DNA of 64,000 nt, taken from NCBI RefSeq assembly GCF_048751585.1, contig NZ_JAZHOB010000008.1, forward strand, positions 62,001-126,000. Reading direction: 5' to 3'. Shown piece after piece: positions 53,550-63,030 of this stretch. How positions within the stretch are numbered: position 1 is the first letter of the stretch; every line of letters begins with the position of its first letter. Both the position numbers and the translations under genes were made by a program. The notes under the pieces are model-generated. The model did no database searches, had not been told where the DNA came from, and saw only the letters and a list, made by a program, of their open reading frames with translations. Origin of the DNA: G025836975 sp048751585 (GTDB lineage: Bacteria; Pseudomonadota; Gammaproteobacteria; Burkholderiales; Burkholderiaceae_B).

Positions 53550-54683
53550 TTACTTCGCCTTCATGTGGCTGGACAGCACCGTAATGATGCGCTTGGCGGT
53601 ATCGGTGTTCTGAACCTGGCCATTCTGATCCAGAACCGTGACGATCGAGCCCGAACCCTGGCCGGCGACGTGAATGCGGTATCCTGCCGCTTCCGCCGTA
53701 TTCTTCGAGCCGAACAATCGTCCGATGAAATTCTGCTGCTCGATTTTCTCGCCGGTGTCGCTGTCCAGATAGCGGATGAAGTAATCGCCCGCGGAACGAT
53801 CGCGGTCATCGACGGCGAAGCCCGCTGAGTCGATGGCCACGCCCACGCGGCGCCATGCCCGGTCGAAAGGCTCGGCCAGCGCGATGGCGGCCTGGCCGTC
53901 GGGCATTTGCGTGATCGAGGCCTGCTCCGAGTCCTTTTCAGCCTGCGCGACCATGTCGTGCGCCTTCTGCACATCGGTACCCAGGAACACCATGAGGCGA
54001 GCCAGCATGGCGGCGTTCAGGCCCGGGTCTTCCTTGCCGAACACCCACTTGAACGTGGAGCCGTCCTGGGTCGGCGTTTCGACCATTTGCTGATGGCTGA
54101 TGTAGACCTCGGTCTTGCCATTGACGCGCTCGACGCGTGTGCGGAAGCGTTCGCGCTCGCCGCTGTCGAACACGGTATCGATAATGGATCCCAAGGCGCT
54201 GCGGATCCAGCCTTCGGGTATCTTGGCGCGGTTTTCAGCCCAGTCAGTTTCCATCAGGCCGGCGCGCGGATCCTGGGAATGGATGGTAAAGCCCTGCTCG
54301 CCCCAGAAATCGAGGATTTTCGGGTAGACCTCTTCGGCCGGCTTGTCGACCACCAACCAGCGCACATCGCCATCGCGCATGACCGACACGCCTTGAGTCT
54401 GCGGCAGTATGCGATCGGCAGCCGTCTTGCCCTGCTGGGTCTGCTGGCTTTGAGAGTATTGGCTGAACGTGGCCGTGCCTTCGGGCGCGCGGTAGCGCGC
54501 ATCGCTGTTGGCTTGAGTCAGGTCGGGAGGAATGCTGAGCGGGTCGCCGGCAACCGTGCTTTTGTAATCGACAGCTTCCTCCGCACCCGTCATTTGGTTC
54601 CAGGTGGAGCAGCCGGACAGCAGTACCATGCCCATGCCCAGAGCCAGGCCGGCGCAGCGTTTGTTCATACGCGTATTCATCAT
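53550..54683 (-). CDS. bamC: Outer-membrane assembly lipoprotein BamC
   Basis: A 377-residue lipoprotein with the lipobox MVLLSGC, the conserved unstructured N-terminal segment (VDYKSTVAGDPLSIPPDL, as in NlpB/BamC) and two helix-grip domains. It belongs to the BAM complex that inserts beta-barrels in the outer membrane. It directly follows dapA, the same pairing as in E. coli. Several N-terminal ATGs (54683, 54680, 54668) are possible starts. Confidence 0.9.
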   Translation of the reverse strand: MMNTRMNKRCAGLALGMGMVLLSGCSTWNQMTGAEEAVDYKSTVAGDPLSIPPDLTQANSDARYRAPEGTATFSQYSQSQQTQQGKTAADRILPQTQGVSVMRDGDVRWLVVDKPAEEVYPKILDFWGEQGFTIHSQDPRAGLMETDWAENRAKIPEGWIRSALGSIIDTVFDSGERERFRTRVERVNGKTEVYISHQQMVETPTQDGSTFKWVFGKEDPGLNAAMLARLMVFLGTDVQKAHDMVAQAEKDSEQASITQMPDGQAAIALAEPFDRAWRRVGVAIDSAGFAVDDRDRSAGDYFIRYLDSDTGEKIEQQNFIGRLFGSKNTAEAAGYRIHVAGQGSGSIVTVLDQNGQVQNTDTAKRIITVLSSHMKAK

Positions 54684-55589
54684 TTAGATTAAGCCCACTT
54701 CTTTTAGCGAATTGCGCACCAGAGCATGGTGCTGTTCGTGCAAGGAGGTTAAGGGTAGGCGATAGCCCAGTTTGGACAGACCCATTTCAGCAACGGCCCA
54801 TTTAACCGGTATCGGGTTGGATTCAACAAAAAGCACTTTATTAAGCGTCGCAAGGCGGGCATTGAGCTTGCGCGTCAATGCCGCATCGCCCTTGAGCGCC
54901 GCCATGCACATGTCGTGCATGAGACGAGGAGCAACGTTGGCCGTGACCGAAATATTGCCCTGGCCGCCCAGCAGAATAAGGGCCGCCGCCGTGGCATCGT
55001 CGCCGCTGAAGACCTGGAAGCCCGCCGGCACATCGCGCACCAGCATCGCCCCTCGGCCGATATCGCCGGTTGCATCCTTGATGCCGATGATGCCGGGCAC
55101 CTGAGCCAGGCGCAGGATGGTGTCATTGGACATGTCGGCCACCGTCCGGCCCGGCACGTTGTACAGGATGGAAGGCAGGTCAACCGCTTCGGCTATGGCC
55201 TTGAAGTGCTGGTAAAGCCCTTCCTGGGTGGGTTTGTTGTAATAGGGAACGACCGATAAGCCCGCCTGAGCGCCGACCGCCTTGGCATGCCGGGACAGTT
55301 CGATGGCTTCCTGGGTGGAATTGCCGCCCACACCCGCAATGACAGGCAGGCGTCCCGCCGCATGCTCGACCGCCACCTTGATGATCTGGGCATGCTCATC
55401 CACGTCCACGGTCGGGGATTCGCCCGACGTGCCCACCACCACCAAGGCATCGGTGCCCTCGCTGGCGTGCCAGTCGATCAGTTTTCGGAAACTGTCGAAA
55501 TCCAGGCTGCCGTCGGGATGCATGGGTGTGATAAGTGCCACCATGCTGCCCTGAAAGGTAGGAATCGCAGAATCCGTGCTTGTTGCCAT
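54684..55589 (-). CDS. dapA: 4-hydroxy-tetrahydrodipicolinate synthase DapA
   Basis: A 301-residue TIM-barrel aldolase of lysine and diaminopimelate synthesis. The Schiff-base lysine is in GIIGIKDATGD, the proton-relay tyrosine in ILYNVPGRT, and the substrate loop in VVGTSGESPTVD. Length normal. It is adjacent to bamC on the same strand. Confidence 0.95.
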   Translation of the reverse strand: MATSTDSAIPTFQGSMVALITPMHPDGSLDFDSFRKLIDWHASEGTDALVVVGTSGESPTVDVDEHAQIIKVAVEHAAGRLPVIAGVGGNSTQEAIELSRHAKAVGAQAGLSVVPYYNKPTQEGLYQHFKAIAEAVDLPSILYNVPGRTVADMSNDTILRLAQVPGIIGIKDATGDIGRGAMLVRDVPAGFQVFSGDDATAAALILLGGQGNISVTANVAPRLMHDMCMAALKGDAALTRKLNARLATLNKVLFVESNPIPVKWAVAEMGLSKLGYRLPLTSLHEQHHALVRNSLKEVGLI

Positions 55590-55677
55590 GATAGGAATGA
55601 TCTCCTCGAACTCACCGTAACGGTGAACTTGCCTAGACGTGAATTAACTCACAAGTTTACCGGATATGCGTGCAAAA

Positions 55678-56328
55678 TCATAAGAACCAATTCACAATTA
55701 ACTGGCCGAATGCCAGCAATGGTTGCAATACCACCCATAAAATACCGGTCAGCATCAGGATGATCAGGATCAACAGGCCATAAGGCTCGATCCGGGAGAA
55801 CTGCCATGCCATCCTGGCGGGCAGCAGGCTGAACACGATGCGCCCGCCGTCCAGGGGGGGCAGAGGCACCAGATTCAGCGCCATCAATATAAGATTCACC
55901 TGGATGCCGGCGATCGTCATCTGCACCCAGAAGTCGCCCTGGCTGGCACCGGTTTCCGCCAGCAAGCGCAGGCCTAACGCCCAGATAATCGCCATGACCA
56001 GGTTGGACCCCGGACCGGCCAATGCCACCCACAGCATGTCCTGCTTGGGCCGGCGCAAGCGTCCCCAATCGACCGGAACCGGCTTGGCCCAGCCGAAAAG
56101 CAGTCCTCCGCCGCCCAGCAGCTTGGTGCTGAACAGCAGCACGAGCGGCACGATGATGGTGCCGACCAGATCAATATGGCGTATGGGATTAAGGCTGATG
56201 CGCCCTGCCTGCCAGGCCGTGGGATCGCCGAACATCCGGGCCACATAGCCATGCGCCGCTTCATGCAGGGTGATGCCAAACAGCACAGGCAAGGCATAGA
56301 CGGTAATGGTCTGTATCAACGATTCCAT
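55678..56328 (-). CDS. Site-2 protease family (M50) membrane metalloprotease
   Basis: A 216-residue polytopic protein with the zinc site HEAAH in GITLHEAAHGYVARMFGD and the second motif NLVPLPPLDGGRIV, whose aspartate is the third ligand. It is a minimal S2P without PDZ domain; the family cleaves membrane-embedded regulators, target unknown. ATG at 56328. Confidence 0.88.
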   Translation of the reverse strand: MESLIQTITVYALPVLFGITLHEAAHGYVARMFGDPTAWQAGRISLNPIRHIDLVGTIIVPLVLLFSTKLLGGGGLLFGWAKPVPVDWGRLRRPKQDMLWVALAGPGSNLVMAIIWALGLRLLAETGASQGDFWVQMTIAGIQVNLILMALNLVPLPPLDGGRIVFSLLPARMAWQFSRIEPYGLLILIILMLTGILWVVLQPLLAFGQLIVNWFL

Positions 56329-56344
56329 GGAGTTCCGCAAAGAT

Positions 56345-56370
56345 GGGCCGTCAGCGACGACGGACGGCCC
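56345..56370 (-). terminator. Hairpin between the Sua5-like and M50 genes
   Basis: GGGCCGTC (56345-56352) pairs exactly with GACGGCCC (56363-56370). It stands 36 bp after the stop of the Sua5-like gene and before the M50 start; no U-run is present. Confidence 0.45.
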
Positions 56371-56405
56371 GTATGGCTAAGGCTGCCGAAAAGGGAAAAA
56401 GTTCG

Positions 56406-57032
56406 CTAATCAAGGCCCAGGACGGACAAGTCGCCCTGCCCGCGACGTGTGATCTCAGGACTGGGGCCCGTCAAGTCGATGACCGTGGTGGGCGCAAGGG
56501 GGCAAGGGCCGCCATCGATGACGGCGGCCAGCTGATTGGCGTAGCGATCGAATATGGCCTGCGCATCGTTCATGGGTTCTTCCTCGCCTTCGGGTATCAA
56601 TGTGGTGGACATCAAGGGCGAACCCGCGGCTTCGATCAGGGCCAGCGCTACCGGATGATCGGGCACACGTATGCCTATGGTCTTGCGCGAGGGATGGGAT
56701 ACCCGGCGCGGCACTTCGCGCGTGGCTTCAAGGATAAACGTCCAGGGGCCGGGCGTCGCCAATTTAAGGAAGCGGTATTGCTTGTTGTCCACCCGCGCGA
56801 AATGGCCGATCTCGGCCAGATCGCGGCAAAGCAGTGTCAGGTGATGGCGCTCGTCCAGTCCCCGCAAGCGCCGCAATGCGTCGGCCGACGGCTTGTCGTC
56901 TAGGCGCGCCACCAGGGCATAGCTGGAATCGGTGGGAACCGCCACGAGACCGCCATTGGAAAGCAACTGGCCGGCCTGCTTCATCAGGCGCGGCTGCGGA
57001 TTTTGAGGATGAACAACAAACAATTGAGCCAT
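56406..57032 (-). CDS. Sua5/YciO/YrdC-family threonylcarbamoyl-AMP synthase-like protein
   Basis: A 208-residue protein with the YrdC-type double-stranded RNA-binding fold: GGLVAVPTDSSYALVARLDD, KRLRGLDERHHLTLLCRDL-like region, PGPWTFILEAT and IGIRVPDHPVAL. YciO-type sequences of this length are close to TsaC but may lack its tRNA function; the housekeeping TsaC could lie elsewhere. AGGAT stands upstream of the ATG. Confidence 0.82.
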   Translation of the reverse strand: MAQLFVVHPQNPQPRLMKQAGQLLSNGGLVAVPTDSSYALVARLDDKPSADALRRLRGLDERHHLTLLCRDLAEIGHFARVDNKQYRFLKLATPGPWTFILEATREVPRRVSHPSRKTIGIRVPDHPVALALIEAAGSPLMSTTLIPEGEEEPMNDAQAIFDRYANQLAAVIDGGPCPLAPTTVIDLTGPSPEITRRGQGDLSVLGLD

Positions 57033-57140
57033 TAACGTATCCTAACATTCCTGGAGGGCGAGTTTAAGTTCCAATCCGGCAACAGGCAATAAAATTAAGT
57101 CCGGCCGCCTTCCCGCGGCTCCCACTGAAAGGAGTTCCAC

Positions 57141-57995
57141 ATGCGCCTGGATAATTCGCGCGAAAGCAGCAATATCGAAGACCGGCGCGGTCGGCGCATG
57201 CGCATGGGCGGACGCGGGAAAATCGGCTTGGGAACCATCGTGCTGGCCCTGGTAGCCATGTATTTCGGCATCGACCCAGGCGTCGTCCTGCAAAACGCCA
57301 CATCCCCAACCGACGATACCTCGTACAGCAGCGGCCCCACCCCATCGGCCACGCCGGAAACCCGCTTCGTGTCCAAAGTGCTGGCCGACACCGAAGATGC
57401 CTGGGATGCGATTTTCCAGCAAAAGGGCTGGGGCCATTATCAACAGCCCAAACTGGTCCTGTTCAACGGAGCAACCCCTACCGCCTGCGGCACGGGCCAG
57501 TCGGCCATGGGGCCGTTCTACTGCCCGGGCGACAGCAAAGTCTACCTTGACCTGAGCTTCTTCAAGCAAATGGCGCAGCAACTGAATTCCCCCGGCGACT
57601 TTGCCCAGGCTTATGTCATTGCGCATGAAGTCGCGCACCACGTACAGCATCTGCTGGGCGTCACCGACCAGGTGGATCAGGCGCGGCAACGCGGGGGCGC
57701 CGTGGCGGCGAATCAACTATCGGTGCGCGTCGAACTGCAGGCGGACTGCATGGCCGGCGTATGGGCCCACCACTCCGATACCCGGCGCAATACCCTGGAG
57801 CAAGGCGACATCGAGGAAGCGCTGAATGCGGCCAGCGCCATCGGCGATGACCGGCTTCAGCAGCAATCGCAGGGCTATGTCGTGCCCGATTCGTTCACTC
57901 ATGGAAGCTCGGCGCAACGGATGCGCTGGTTCACCCGCGGCTTCAAGAGCGGAGACACCGCGCAATGCGACACCTTCAGCGCGGCCACGCTCTAA
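57141..57995 (+). CDS. Neutral zinc metallopeptidase (YpfJ family)
   Basis: A 284-residue protein with an N-terminal membrane helix (about 32-50) and a large extracytoplasmic domain carrying the zinc motif HEVAHHVQH in VIAHEVAHHVQHLLGVTDQV, followed by the downstream ELQADCMAGVWAHH that supplies a further ligand. The family (COG2321) is widespread, with unknown substrates. AAGGAG stands 6 nt before the ATG. Confidence 0.88.
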   Translation: MRLDNSRESSNIEDRRGRRMRMGGRGKIGLGTIVLALVAMYFGIDPGVVLQNATSPTDDTSYSSGPTPSATPETRFVSKVLADTEDAWDAIFQQKGWGHYQQPKLVLFNGATPTACGTGQSAMGPFYCPGDSKVYLDLSFFKQMAQQLNSPGDFAQAYVIAHEVAHHVQHLLGVTDQVDQARQRGGAVAANQLSVRVELQADCMAGVWAHHSDTRRNTLEQGDIEEALNAASAIGDDRLQQQSQGYVVPDSFTHGSSAQRMRWFTRGFKSGDTAQCDTFSAATL

Positions 57996-58016
57996 GAGTC
58001 TGGCCGCTCGGGCGCA

Positions 58017-58400
58017 CTACTTGGGCTGCGTCCCCATGCCGGAATTCATTCCGGGATGATTCTCTATGGGTGCCGGATAAGGAGGCGTCCCGGAGGGCTG
58101 GATTCCCGGGGAGTACGTGCCCGGCGAGGAAGGGGTGGTCGAGGGTGGCGCGGCCGGCGATGAGGGCGATGGCGTCACGGAGGAAGGCGATTGGGTTCCC
58201 GCAGGTGCGCCAGTGCCGGATGAGGTTGCCGACGTGCCCGCCGGTATCTCGGTTTCCTCTATCCTCAGCGTCGGCTTAATGTCTATCTGTTGCGCCTTGA
58301 GCCAGGCCCTATGGGCGGCTTCGTCATCGTGCGCCTGCGCGGCGGCAAATGGCGCAGCCAGCAAGGCGGCCAACAACAAGGTTTTATTCAATGTTTTCAT
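58017..58400 (-). CDS. Exported proline/serine-rich hypothetical protein
   Basis: A 127-residue protein with a signal peptide (MKTLNKTLLLAALLAAPFAAAQA), a short segment HDDEAAHRAWLKAQQIDIKP and a low-complexity tail rich in Pro, Ser, Thr and Gly (about 50-115). AAGGAG stands upstream of the ATG at 58400; the frame continues upstream without signal. It is probably a secreted or cell-envelope protein; no domain recognised. Confidence 0.7.
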   Translation of the reverse strand: MKTLNKTLLLAALLAAPFAAAQAHDDEAAHRAWLKAQQIDIKPTLRIEETEIPAGTSATSSGTGAPAGTQSPSSVTPSPSSPAAPPSTTPSSPGTYSPGIQPSGTPPYPAPIENHPGMNSGMGTQPK

Positions 58401-58702
58401 GAGCCAGCTCCTTGGAAAGATTGCTGAACATTCATCGTAGGGCAAACAAGCGAAGCCGTGACCGCCCAAACGTTTCAAGCCGTCACAAGATACAGGGCCG
58501 GTTTTCCGGTTCGCCGACAAGCCTCGTCCTCGCCTGATACCTGCGTCCCCGGCCGATGACACATGAAGTTTCAGTTTTTCGCGCAATGGTTCAGCCCCGC
58601 AAGCCTTATTCCACGGTTCATGCTAGAATCCCGTTTCTCTGTGCAGCGCATGCGCTCGATTAAATAGTGATATACTTTTTAGTTGACGTTTGCCGTCTCG
58701 GT

Positions 58703-58779
58703 GGTGACCGTAGCTCAGTTGGTAGAGTCCCGGATTGTGATTCCGGTTGTCGTGGGTTCGAGCCCCATCGGTCACCCCA
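58703..58779 (+). tRNA. tRNA-His (anticodon GTG)
   Basis: A complete cloverleaf: acceptor GTGACCG/CGGTCAC with the extra 5' G-1 (58703) facing C73 that marks tRNA-His, D arm GCTC...GAGT, anticodon stem CCGGA/TCCGG with loop TTGTGAT, T arm GTGGG-TTCGAGC-CCCAT and an encoded CCA. Two -10-like hexamers, TAGAAT (58624) and TATACT (58671), lie upstream in a gap of 300 bp that holds no gene. Confidence 0.97.
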
Positions 58780-58860
58780 AATTTCTTTATTTATCAATAC
58801 ATTGCGAATTTCAAATTTTTCGCAATCTAAAAATTAAAACAAATATTGAAACATTGAATT

Positions 58861-58885
58861 GCCTCGCTGAATGCGGGGCTTTTTT
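58861..58885 (+). terminator. Terminator downstream of tRNA-His
   Basis: GCCTCGC (58861-58867) pairs with GCGGGGC (58873-58879, one G-T pair) around tgaat, followed by six T (58880-58885). It is typical of a Rho-independent terminator. Confidence 0.8.
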
Positions 58886-58970
58886 GCGCCCAGAATACGA
58901 TAAACAGGCATATGGCTTGCTGTCATGGCGCCCCGGGCTCAAGTGTCCGAGCGAACAACAATCCAATCCC

Positions 58971-60026
58971 ATGAAAGCGCCAGCATTGAAGCGGATACGC
59001 ACGCATCTCAGGAAAGACGAGGTCCGAATACCGATACAGACGGCCTCCGCGGTCTTCATGGCGTATTTCGCAACCCGCTTCATGGGCACCGAAGATGCGT
59101 CATGGGGAGTGTTTTCGGCGCTGTTTGTGGTACAGGCCAGCATAGGCGGGACCATAGGCGCCGCACTGGGCCGCATTGCCGGGGCGGCTTTAGGCGCGAT
59201 CATTGCCGTCGCGCTGGTCATCCTGTTTGGCAGCGAAGGCTGGGGCACTCTTCTTGCCTTGCTGGCCGGCGTCGGCTTCATGAGCTTCTTAGCCGCAAAG
59301 TGGCCAGTGCTGGCCTATGGGCTGGTCACCGTCGCCATTATCGCTGTAGCCCCCGACTTCTACCTCGTTGAAGGCGCGCTACGGAAGGTGCTGGCCATCG
59401 CCATCGGCTCAAGCTGCGGGATGGTCGCCGCCTTCGCGGTATTGCCGGTTCTTGCCAGGCGCACCGAACAGGAGTACTTGGCCATGGCGCTGCGCAACTG
59501 CGGAGCCTATGTCATGGAATGCACCGCATGCCTGGTCCGGGACAAACAGGACAAGGACAGAAAGGCCCAGGACACCATACAGAGCTCAATCAGACAGGCC
59601 CGTCTTATGGCGCGCGAGGCCCGCATTGAAGAAAAAACCCGCGCCATGGGGCTCAGTCCCTTTTCACAAGCCTTGCTCCCTGAGATCGAGCGTTTCGCTT
59701 ATACGCTTACCTTGGTCGATCGTTTCAGCGACAAGCCGATTTCCGACGCACTGCGCCACGACAACAAGAAAGCGCTCCTGGAACTGGCCGGTACAGTCAG
59801 GAATTGCCTGGAAAAAATCGCCGATGCGATCGAGGCCGGGAAAGAGTGCGAGGAAATAGATGAGGTGAAGAAAATTTACGGAACATTTGAAAAACGGGTG
59901 GATGACTCCGTCAAGCATGGCGGCCTTTCCATGGAAGATGAAGAACATATGGTTTCGATAAAAAGCGCATACGGTTCGGTGCTGTCCAACTTGGCGGAGC
60001 TGGTTCGCCAGGCGCGAAACCGATGA
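58971..60026 (+). CDS. FUSC-family membrane protein (fusaric-acid-resistance/aromatic exporter type)
   Basis: A 351-residue protein with about six membrane helices in the N-terminal 160 residues (TASAVFMAYFATRFM, SWGVFSALFVVQASIGGTIGAALGRIAGAALGAIIAVAL, then GTLLALLAGVGFM and LAYGLVTVAIIAVAP) and a long cytoplasmic helical domain after about 170. The pattern fits FUSC/ArAE-type half-transporters; substrate unknown. ATG at 58971 has no clear ribosome-binding site; the open frame upstream runs through the tRNA gene and is not real. Confidence 0.8.
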   Translation: MKAPALKRIRTHLRKDEVRIPIQTASAVFMAYFATRFMGTEDASWGVFSALFVVQASIGGTIGAALGRIAGAALGAIIAVALVILFGSEGWGTLLALLAGVGFMSFLAAKWPVLAYGLVTVAIIAVAPDFYLVEGALRKVLAIAIGSSCGMVAAFAVLPVLARRTEQEYLAMALRNCGAYVMECTACLVRDKQDKDRKAQDTIQSSIRQARLMAREARIEEKTRAMGLSPFSQALLPEIERFAYTLTLVDRFSDKPISDALRHDNKKALLELAGTVRNCLEKIADAIEAGKECEEIDEVKKIYGTFEKRVDDSVKHGGLSMEDEEHMVSIKSAYGSVLSNLAELVRQARNR

Positions 60027-60062
60027 CCACCCGTGCTATAAGGAAGGCTGCCGCGACCGGCC

Positions 60063-60086
60063 GCCTCGCCATGTGCGGGGCTTTTT
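60063..60086 (+). terminator. Terminator after the FUSC gene, same stem as the tRNA-His terminator
   Basis: GCCTCGC (60063-60069), loop catgt, GCGGGGC (60075-60081), then five T. The two arms are identical to those at 58861. Confidence 0.78.
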
Positions 60087-60120
60087 GTATGTGCGGCAGC
60101 ATGCCGAACGCGGGGGAGAC

Positions 60121-60330
60121 ATGAAGCTGGACTGGACACACGCGCCGCGAGGCTGGAACTGGGCGGCGCAAGACGAAGACGGCCGTTGGTTCTGGTACGG
60201 CGTCAAGCCTGTTCTGGGCATAGGCGGCGGCGTATGGCGCGCACCGTCGCGAGCCCAGGCATTTGCCTGTCAAGGCGATCCCAATCCCTTGTGGCATGAA
60301 ACGCTGCTGGAACGTCCCAGGCAACCCTAA
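60121..60330 (+). CDS. Small conserved hypothetical protein
   Basis: A 69-residue protein, MKLDWTHAPRGWNWAAQDED and onward, rich in tryptophan, ending HETLLERPRQP. GGGGGAG stands just before the ATG. The codon use is like neighbours and the tryptophan pattern looks conserved rather than random. No domain known; cytoplasmic. Confidence 0.6.
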   Translation: MKLDWTHAPRGWNWAAQDEDGRWFWYGVKPVLGIGGGVWRAPSRAQAFACQGDPNPLWHETLLERPRQP

Positions 60331-60448
60331 GCGCCCCGCCCTTCTATATACTTGGCCCTGGCTCCGGCTTGCGCATGCCATGGAGCCGGAGCCTCGGCCG
60401 CGCCGGCCCGCTCCCGATTGCGATGAAAAAACCGATAGGGCATTGAAT

Positions 60449-61903
60449 ATGGCTTCGTTGGAATACCTGGTCTCGGAATACTGGCCGCACTTGGCGTTTT
60501 TCTTGAGTCTTGCCGTAGGCGGAACCGCCGCCGTCCATGCGGCCATGACCAAGAATGACGTTCGCGCCGCCATAGGCTGGGTGGGCATCATTCTGATGTC
60601 ACCCCTTATCGGCCCATTTTTCTATCTGATTGCCGGCATCAACCGTATCCGCCGCGACCACATTACCGAACAGCGCAACAAAAGCCTGAAGGATTATGCC
60701 GCCATCCCCGAGGCGCCCCTGGCCGACGTCGGCGCCATCTCCGGAGAGCAGTTCGCTTCCTTGCGCGTGCTGGGCGACCGCATCAGCCATTTCCCGCTGC
60801 GCGACGGCAACCATATACAGATGCTGATCGGCGGCGACCAGACTTACCCCGCAATGATCGCCGCCATCGATCAGGCGACTCGATCCATCGCCCTGCAAAC
60901 CTATATTTTCGATAATGACAGCGAAGGGCGAAAAATCGTCCAGGCGCTAGCGCGCGCGCATGAACGGGGCGTGCAGGTACGCGTCCTGATCGACGCTGTC
61001 GGTTCCAAGTATTCCCGCCCTCCCATCATCAGGCTGTTGCGCAAGCTTGGCATTCCATCGGCATTGTTCATGACCAATCCGCTGGGCATGCGCATGCCTT
61101 ACGCCAACCTGCGCAGCCACCGCAAAATACTGGTCATCGATGGGCGCTGCGCCTTCACCGGCGGCATGAACATACGGGAAGGATTCGTTACCTCCGTTGC
61201 CGGCGAGAATACGGCAAGCGATACCCATTTCCGCGTAGAGGGTCCCGTGGTACTGCAGTTGATCTCGGTCTTCGCGCACGACTGGGAATTCACGACCAAG
61301 GAAAGCCTGCCATTTGACGTTTGGTGCTGCACCGCCTGGAATCCGCCCCGACCGACAATGCCGGCGCGCTGCATACGCTCGGGTCCGGACCGTTATATCG
61401 TGGGTACGCACAACATGCTGCTTGGCGCCTTTGCCGTGGCACAGAAACACATACGCATACAGTCGCCCTACTTCCTGCCCGATCAGATACTTCTGGGGGC
61501 CATCAACACCGCTGCCCGGCGGGGCATCACGGTCGACATCGTCATCCCGGGGCGCAACAACCTGCGCCTGGTCAATTATGCAATGACGGCCCAGCTTGAT
61601 CAGGTGATACGCAATGGCTGCCGGGTGTGGCGCGCCCATGGGAATTTCAACCACTCCAAACTGATCACCATCGATGGCGCCTGGTCGTACGTAGGTTCAT
61701 CCAACATGGACCCGCGCAGCCTGCGCCTTAACTTCGAGCTTGACATGGAGATCTACAGCCACGACCTGGCAAGCCAGGTCGAAGGGCTGATAGACGAAGA
61801 AATACGAAATTCCGAGGCGGTAACCCTGGAAGGGCTGGCCGCCATTCCCTTTCGCAAACGTCTGCGCAACAGGGTGATATGGCTGGCCAGCCCTTATTTG
61901 TAA
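60449..61903 (+). CDS. cls: Cardiolipin synthase (PLD superfamily)
   Basis: A 484-residue membrane enzyme with two N-terminal helices (about 10-30 and 45-65) and two phospholipase-D domains: HKD motifs are HRKILVIDGRCAFTGG and HSKLITIDGAWSYVGSSNMDPRS. It joins two phosphatidylglycerols (or PG and PE) to cardiolipin. Length fits ClsA (about 480). ATG at 60449. Confidence 0.9.
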   Translation: MASLEYLVSEYWPHLAFFLSLAVGGTAAVHAAMTKNDVRAAIGWVGIILMSPLIGPFFYLIAGINRIRRDHITEQRNKSLKDYAAIPEAPLADVGAISGEQFASLRVLGDRISHFPLRDGNHIQMLIGGDQTYPAMIAAIDQATRSIALQTYIFDNDSEGRKIVQALARAHERGVQVRVLIDAVGSKYSRPPIIRLLRKLGIPSALFMTNPLGMRMPYANLRSHRKILVIDGRCAFTGGMNIREGFVTSVAGENTASDTHFRVEGPVVLQLISVFAHDWEFTTKESLPFDVWCCTAWNPPRPTMPARCIRSGPDRYIVGTHNMLLGAFAVAQKHIRIQSPYFLPDQILLGAINTAARRGITVDIVIPGRNNLRLVNYAMTAQLDQVIRNGCRVWRAHGNFNHSKLITIDGAWSYVGSSNMDPRSLRLNFELDMEIYSHDLASQVEGLIDEEIRNSEAVTLEGLAAIPFRKRLRNRVIWLASPYL

Positions 61904-61916
61904 TACGCCGCCAGGC

Positions 61917-62888
61917 TTACTGGGGCTGAACCTTTGCCTGCTTGGCAACATCGCCCCAACGAATGATCTCGCTGTCGACGAACTTGCCGAAAGCCTCGCC
62001 CGTCATGTTGGGCGTGGCCGAGCCGTTGCTGGTCCAAAGCTCTTTCACCTTGGGCGCGTTCAGCGCCTTGACCAGTTCTTCCGACATTTTCTTGACGATA
62101 TCGGGAGGCGTGCCCTTCGGTGCCCACATGGCGTACCACGTCGATACCTCGTAGTCGGGAACACCCGCCTCGGCCGCTGTCGGCACGTCGGGGAACGATG
62201 GCGAACGCTGGGCCGACGCTACCGCCAAGGGACGGATGGTGCCCGCCCGGATATGCGATGCCGACGAGCCCAGTCCGTCGAAGGCGACATCGACCTGCCC
62301 GGTAATCAGGCCGGTCAGCATGGGGCCCGCGCCCTGGTAGGGAACGTGCGTCAATTCAATGCCCGTCTTCAGCGCGAACAATTCGCCAGCCAAATGGTGG
62401 GTGCTGCCGATGCCGGCCGAACCGAAGTTGATCTGGCCTGGGCTGGCCTTGGCCTTTTCAAGAAACTCCTTCACATTTTTAACGGGAAGCTTGCTGGGGT
62501 TCACCACAATGATCTGCGGCGGCTGAGCCAACAGGGCGACGGGCACGAAATCCTTCTGGATGTCGTAGTTCAGCTTCTTGTAGATGGATGGCGCCACCGC
62601 GTGGTGAGCTCCACCCATGAAGAAGGTGTAGCCGTCGGCCGGTGCGCGCGCGGCCACACCGGCGCCCAGCGTGCCGCCCGCCCCACCCTTGTTGTCGACC
62701 ACCACGCTTTGCTTGAGCTGTTGGCCAAGCTGATGAGCCAGCGGCCGGGCAAATGTGTCGGTGCCGCCACCGGCCGGGAACGGAACGATGATGGTGATGG
62801 ACCGGTCGGGCCATGCGGCTTGCGCGGCGCCGGATACTGCCAATGCGGACAAAGCCGCGGCGGCCGCGTAAACAAAACCTTTCTTCAT
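61917..62888 (-). CDS. Bug-family (TctC-like) tripartite tricarboxylate receptor
   Basis: A 323-residue periplasmic solute-binding protein with a signal peptide (1-24) and the Bug signatures WPDRSITIIVPFPAGGGTDTFARPLA, VVDNKGGAGGTLGAGVAARA and INFGSAGIGSTHHLAGELF. It binds an organic acid for uptake. AGGAG stands before the ATG at 62888. Alcaligenaceae carry these by the dozen; the TRAP permease behind it belongs to another transporter class. Confidence 0.9.
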   Translation of the reverse strand: MKKGFVYAAAAALSALAVSGAAQAAWPDRSITIIVPFPAGGGTDTFARPLAHQLGQQLKQSVVVDNKGGAGGTLGAGVAARAPADGYTFFMGGAHHAVAPSIYKKLNYDIQKDFVPVALLAQPPQIIVVNPSKLPVKNVKEFLEKAKASPGQINFGSAGIGSTHHLAGELFALKTGIELTHVPYQGAGPMLTGLITGQVDVAFDGLGSSASHIRAGTIRPLAVASAQRSPSFPDVPTAAEAGVPDYEVSTWYAMWAPKGTPPDIVKKMSEELVKALNAPKVKELWTSNGSATPNMTGEAFGKFVDSEIIRWGDVAKQAKVQPQ

Positions 62889-63030
62889 GAAATCTCCTCT
62901 TGGATTCTTATATAAAAAACTAAAGCGAATAATTCGCATGGGGCACTCCGCATTCTCTGTGCGGAGCGTATTGCACACTACTGGAGAAAACACCTATCGC
63001 CAGCATAAAAACTGCTTTCGCAGCGTAAAA

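Noticed and set aside
56406..57032. Calling the YrdC-domain gene tsaC
   Set aside because: The sequence type is closer to YciO/Sua5-like proteins and cannot be assigned to the tRNA t6A enzyme from sequence alone.
58683..58970. Upstream extension of the FUSC protein
   Set aside because: The frame reads through tRNA-His and its terminator.
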